Source: Clostridiales bacterium (GTDB lineage Bacteria; Bacillota; Clostridia; Oscillospirales; Oscillospiraceae). Taken from it: a DNA stretch of 8,214 nt. The notes below the pieces were generated by a model. That model had not been told where the DNA came from and ran no database searches. It saw only the letters and a program-made list of their open reading frames with translations. Positions 6,850 through 8,214 of this stretch are shown here, one piece after another; position 1 is the first letter of the stretch, and the number at the start of each line of letters is the position of its first letter. The position numbers and the translations under genes were made by a program. The stretch spans positions 1-8,214 of the forward strand of contig SFHI01000103.1 in the NCBI GenBank assembly GCA_004555705.1, read 5' to 3'.

Positions 6850-7521
6850 ATGGAACGAAAATATTCTCTGAACGGCCTGGGGCTGAAATGTCTGGGATGG
6901 GTGTTCACCCTCTGCGCTGTGGGAGGGATTATGCTTCCCGGGGGCGTTCCGGGAGCTATTTTATCCTATCTGGGGTATATTTCTCTGCCGATTTTTGCCT
7001 TTCTGCTGGTGGAGGGCTTCCGGAATACGGGGGATTTCCGCCGGTATGCGATCACCATGGTCATTACCGCGGTGGTGACGGAGCCTTTTTATGACTATGC
7101 CTGCAACGGGGTGTGGCTGGACATGGTGGAGCTCAATGGACAGAATATTCTGTTCGGCCTGGCCCTGGGAATGGTGCAGCTCTATTTCCTGAAGGCCATG
7201 GGAACGGGCAGCGCCGGAAGGATTCTGGCCAGCGGGCTTATGGTGCTTTGCAGCGCCCTGTGGTGCTTTATTCTGAATGTGCCGGGAGGAGCGCTGCTGC
7301 AGCTGATGGTGGGACTTTTCTATCTGCTGAAGGAGCACCCCCCTGCGATGTACGCCTCCGCAGGGGCCATTGGACTGCTCTTCGGAGGGACGCCGGTGCT
7401 GGCGCTGCCGCTGGTGGCATTCTACAACGGGGAGCGGGGGAAGTACTGCAAGTACATTTTCTACGCCGCGTACCCCGTGCTGTGGGCAGGAATCGCGATT
7501 GTGAAGTTGTTTGCCGCGTGA
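6850..7521 (+). CDS. TraX-family integral membrane protein
   Basis: The protein is 223 residues and very hydrophobic, with about six or seven membrane segments and no cleaved signal peptide. Family signatures are SLPIFAFLLVEGFRNT (45-60), TEPFYD (77-82, the usual SE.PFD position), NILFGLALGM (99-108), and FYNGERGKYCKYIFYAAYPV (191-210), matching the TraX C-terminal YNGKRG...KYFFYLFYP pattern. F-plasmid TraX acetylates pilin, but chromosomal homologues in Firmicutes have no settled role and no conjugation genes lie here. An acyltransferase-like function is possible but unproven. One oddity: the first segment reads LKCLGWVFTLCAVGG, without the Asp-His pair I associate with the family's first helix. 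The gene has its own strong promoter and ribosome-binding site and precedes a small gene 52 nt away. Confidence 0.85.
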   Translation: MERKYSLNGLGLKCLGWVFTLCAVGGIMLPGGVPGAILSYLGYISLPIFAFLLVEGFRNTGDFRRYAITMVITAVVTEPFYDYACNGVWLDMVELNGQNILFGLALGMVQLYFLKAMGTGSAGRILASGLMVLCSALWCFILNVPGGALLQLMVGLFYLLKEHPPAMYASAGAIGLLFGGTPVLALPLVAFYNGERGKYCKYIFYAAYPVLWAGIAIVKLFAA

Positions 7522-7561
7522 CGGGCTGCATGGTTTGCGCTGCTTCGGGAATGGTAATGCC

Positions 7562-7569
7562 GGAGGTGA
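7562..7569 (+). promoter_or_regulatory. Ribosome-binding site of the small ORF
   Basis: GGAGGTGA, with its GGAGG core 7 nt before the ATG at 7574, is close to a perfect Shine-Dalgarno sequence. It is the main reason to accept the 36-residue ORF as a gene. Confidence 0.75.
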
Positions 7570-7573
7570 GACC

Positions 7574-7684
7574 ATGGGTCAGGAGAAAAAGCGAAAGCGT
7601 GTTGTGACCGACCCCAACGGCAGCTACACCGGCCGGGGAACGGACCCGGAGGAAAAGCCGGTACAGGACGCGGATGACCTGTAG
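7574..7684 (+). CDS. Small charged protein of 36 residues, function unknown
   Basis: The ORF starts at an ATG preceded by GGAGGTGA (7562-7569), as strong a ribosome-binding site as any in the window, and ends TAG. The product begins MGQEKKRKRVV, has DPNGSYTGRGTDPEEKP in the middle and ends VQDADDL. It is thus basic at the N-terminus and acidic at the C-terminus. It has no membrane segment, cysteine or signal peptide and is probably a soluble, mostly disordered cytoplasmic protein. It lies 52 nt after the TraX-family gene with no terminator between them and is followed within 10 nt by a strong terminator, so it is most likely the last gene of that operon. I have an unverified impression that short proteins ending in QDADDL recur in gut Clostridia. 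No function can be assigned. Confidence 0.7.
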   Translation: MGQEKKRKRVVTDPNGSYTGRGTDPEEKPVQDADDL

Positions 7685-7690
7685 AAAAGT

Positions 7691-7730
7691 TTTGACCCAC
7701 CCGGAGCTCCGGGTGGGCCTTTTGTTATTC
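7691..7730. terminator. Shared bidirectional terminator between the convergent genes
   Basis: CCCACCCGG (7696-7704) pairs with CCGGGTGGG (7709-7717) around the loop AGCT. On the plus strand the stem is followed by CCTTTTGTTATT, which ends the traX-family/small-protein transcript. On the minus strand it lies 7 nt beyond the spoIIID stop codon and is followed by TCAAAACTTTT, a weaker U-rich tract. It therefore probably serves both convergent transcripts. Confidence 0.9.
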
Positions 7731-7970
7731 TCCCTTATATTTCCTACGGGTGGCGATGCCGCCGCGGATATGGCGCTGGCGCTTGTTTTCCTCCAGAATT
7801 TCACGCACCTGGAGGTACAGCGCGTAATTACACTGCCGCAGCCGCTGGCAGTCCTTGTGTACCGTGGATTTGGAAACGCCGAATTCCCGGGCGGCGGCCC
7901 GGACAGTGGCGCTATTTTCAATTATGTACACAGCCAGGTCACAGGCCCGCTTCTGGATGGTTTCTGTCAT
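7725..7970 (-). CDS. spoIIID: SpoIIID, sporulation transcriptional regulator
   Basis: SpoIIID is a small DNA-binding protein of the mother cell. It is made under sigma-E during sporulation and represses or activates many sigma-E genes, and it is needed to switch on sigK. The 81-residue product has the helix-turn-helix ATVRAAAREFGVSKSTVHKD (21-40), where VSKSTVHKD is a hallmark of the family, and the basic C-terminal region RHIRGGIATRRKYK (66-79), which in B. subtilis also contacts DNA. Compared with the B. subtilis sequence from memory (KDLTERLP), this protein reads KDCQRLR, one residue shorter just after the recognition helix. GGAGGGG (7977-7983) lies 6 nt before the ATG. The gene has a sigma-E-type promoter and shares a terminator with the convergent operon. 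Confidence 0.95.
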   Translation of the reverse strand: MTETIQKRACDLAVYIIENSATVRAAAREFGVSKSTVHKDCQRLRQCNYALYLQVREILEENKRQRHIRGGIATRRKYKGE

Positions 7971-8003
7971 AGGCTTCCCCTCCGTTGCTGTGTCTGTATG
8001 GTT

Positions 8004-8032
8004 ACTGTATGCTTCGCCGGAAGAGAATATGC
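8004..8032 (-). promoter_or_regulatory. Sigma-E-type promoter of spoIIID
   Basis: On the minus strand GCATATT (8026-8032) and CATACAGT (8004-8011) are separated by 14 nt. This matches the B. subtilis sigma-E pattern, a -35 ATATT-type box and a -10 CATACAnT. Since spoIIID is a known sigma-E gene in B. subtilis, sequence and biology agree. The predicted start near 7997 leaves a short leader with the GGAGGGG site. Confidence 0.8.
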
Positions 8033-8036
8033 GGCC

Positions 8037-8065
8037 TTGACAGCGGCCGCGCCCGGGGATAAAAT
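8037..8065 (+). promoter_or_regulatory. Strong sigma-A-type promoter facing the window end
   Basis: TTGACA (8037-8042), a 17-nt spacer and TAAAAT (8060-8065) give a near-consensus housekeeping promoter. Its -35 box lies 4 bp from the -35 box of the divergent spoIIID promoter. AGGAG follows at 8066-8070 with no suitable start codon close by. The transcript would enter the palindromic repeat at 8117, so the gene it serves, or a non-coding RNA, must lie beyond the window. Confidence 0.65.
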
Positions 8066-8116
8066 AGGAGAAAACGCCGTTTCACTGAACAGAAAAATTG
8101 TTGTTTGAAAAAATGC

Positions 8117-8214
8117 TGTCATTGCGAGACCAGTGCGCACACTGGTCGTGGCAATCCCCCAGTTAGAGGGAAAATGTGCAGAAAACGGACAAACGCCCTA
8201 ACGAACCGTCCTGA
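8117..8214. repeat. Second copy (left part) of the palindromic repeat element, cut by the window end
   Basis: The arm at 8117-8164 repeats the left arm of the element at 5904: TGTCATTGCGAG, hairpin ACCAGTG-CGCA-CACTGGT, then CGTGGCAATCCCCC. Similarity continues into the centre for about 20 nt (8165-8185 against 5952-5972, about 18 of 21 identical) and then fades. No right arm is seen before the window ends. In the arm hairpin the base pair that is C:G in the first copy is G:C here, so structure rather than sequence is kept. Confidence 0.85.

Noticed and set aside
7113..7607. Plus-strand ORF of 164 codons overlapping the TraX-family gene
   Set aside because: It lies in a different frame over a clear membrane-protein gene and has no independent start signals.

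Overview
The window looks like chromosome from a GC-rich, spore-forming member of the Clostridia, most likely a gut Oscillospiraceae/Ruminococcaceae-type bacterium. The basis is a clear SpoIIID sporulation regulator, a VanW-family envelope protein, Firmicutes-style Mfd and RlmH, strong AGGAGG ribosome-binding sites, and a palindromic intergenic repeat beginning TGTCATTGCGAG. The genus cannot be fixed from the sequence alone.

Layout. At 122-150 a 12-bp-stem hairpin ends a minus-strand operon. Reading leftward, that operon is mfd (5819 to 2354, transcription-repair coupling factor) followed 18 nt later by a membrane-anchored VanW/G5-like protein (2335 to 158) with a long Gly/Ser/Glu repeat tail. 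The mfd reading frame is broken near 3533: about 47 nt between helicase motifs II and III appear to be missing, while everything on both sides is well conserved. Between mfd and the next minus-strand gene, rlmH (6616 to 6134, 23S rRNA pseudouridine methyltransferase), lies a 175-bp inverted-repeat element (5904-6078). A second copy of its left part ends the window (8117-8214).

On the plus strand a textbook sigma-A promoter (6792-6820) drives a TraX-family membrane protein (6850-7521) and then a 36-residue highly charged small protein (7574-7684). A strong hairpin terminator (7691-7730) sits between this pair and the convergent spoIIID gene (7970 to 7725). spoIIID has a near-consensus sigma-E promoter (8004-8032). 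This nearly abuts a strong plus-strand sigma-A-type promoter (8037-8065) that fires into the second repeat copy with no gene start visible before the window ends.

How the genes relate. They are mainly ordinary chromosomal functions: transcription-coupled repair, ribosome modification, envelope and sporulation control. I see no phage, transposase, CRISPR or defence cassette. The points most worth a second look are the mfd lesion, the structured repeat family with paired compensatory changes, a recurring AATTGTTGTTT motif beside it, the back-to-back sigma-E/sigma-A promoters, and the small protein.
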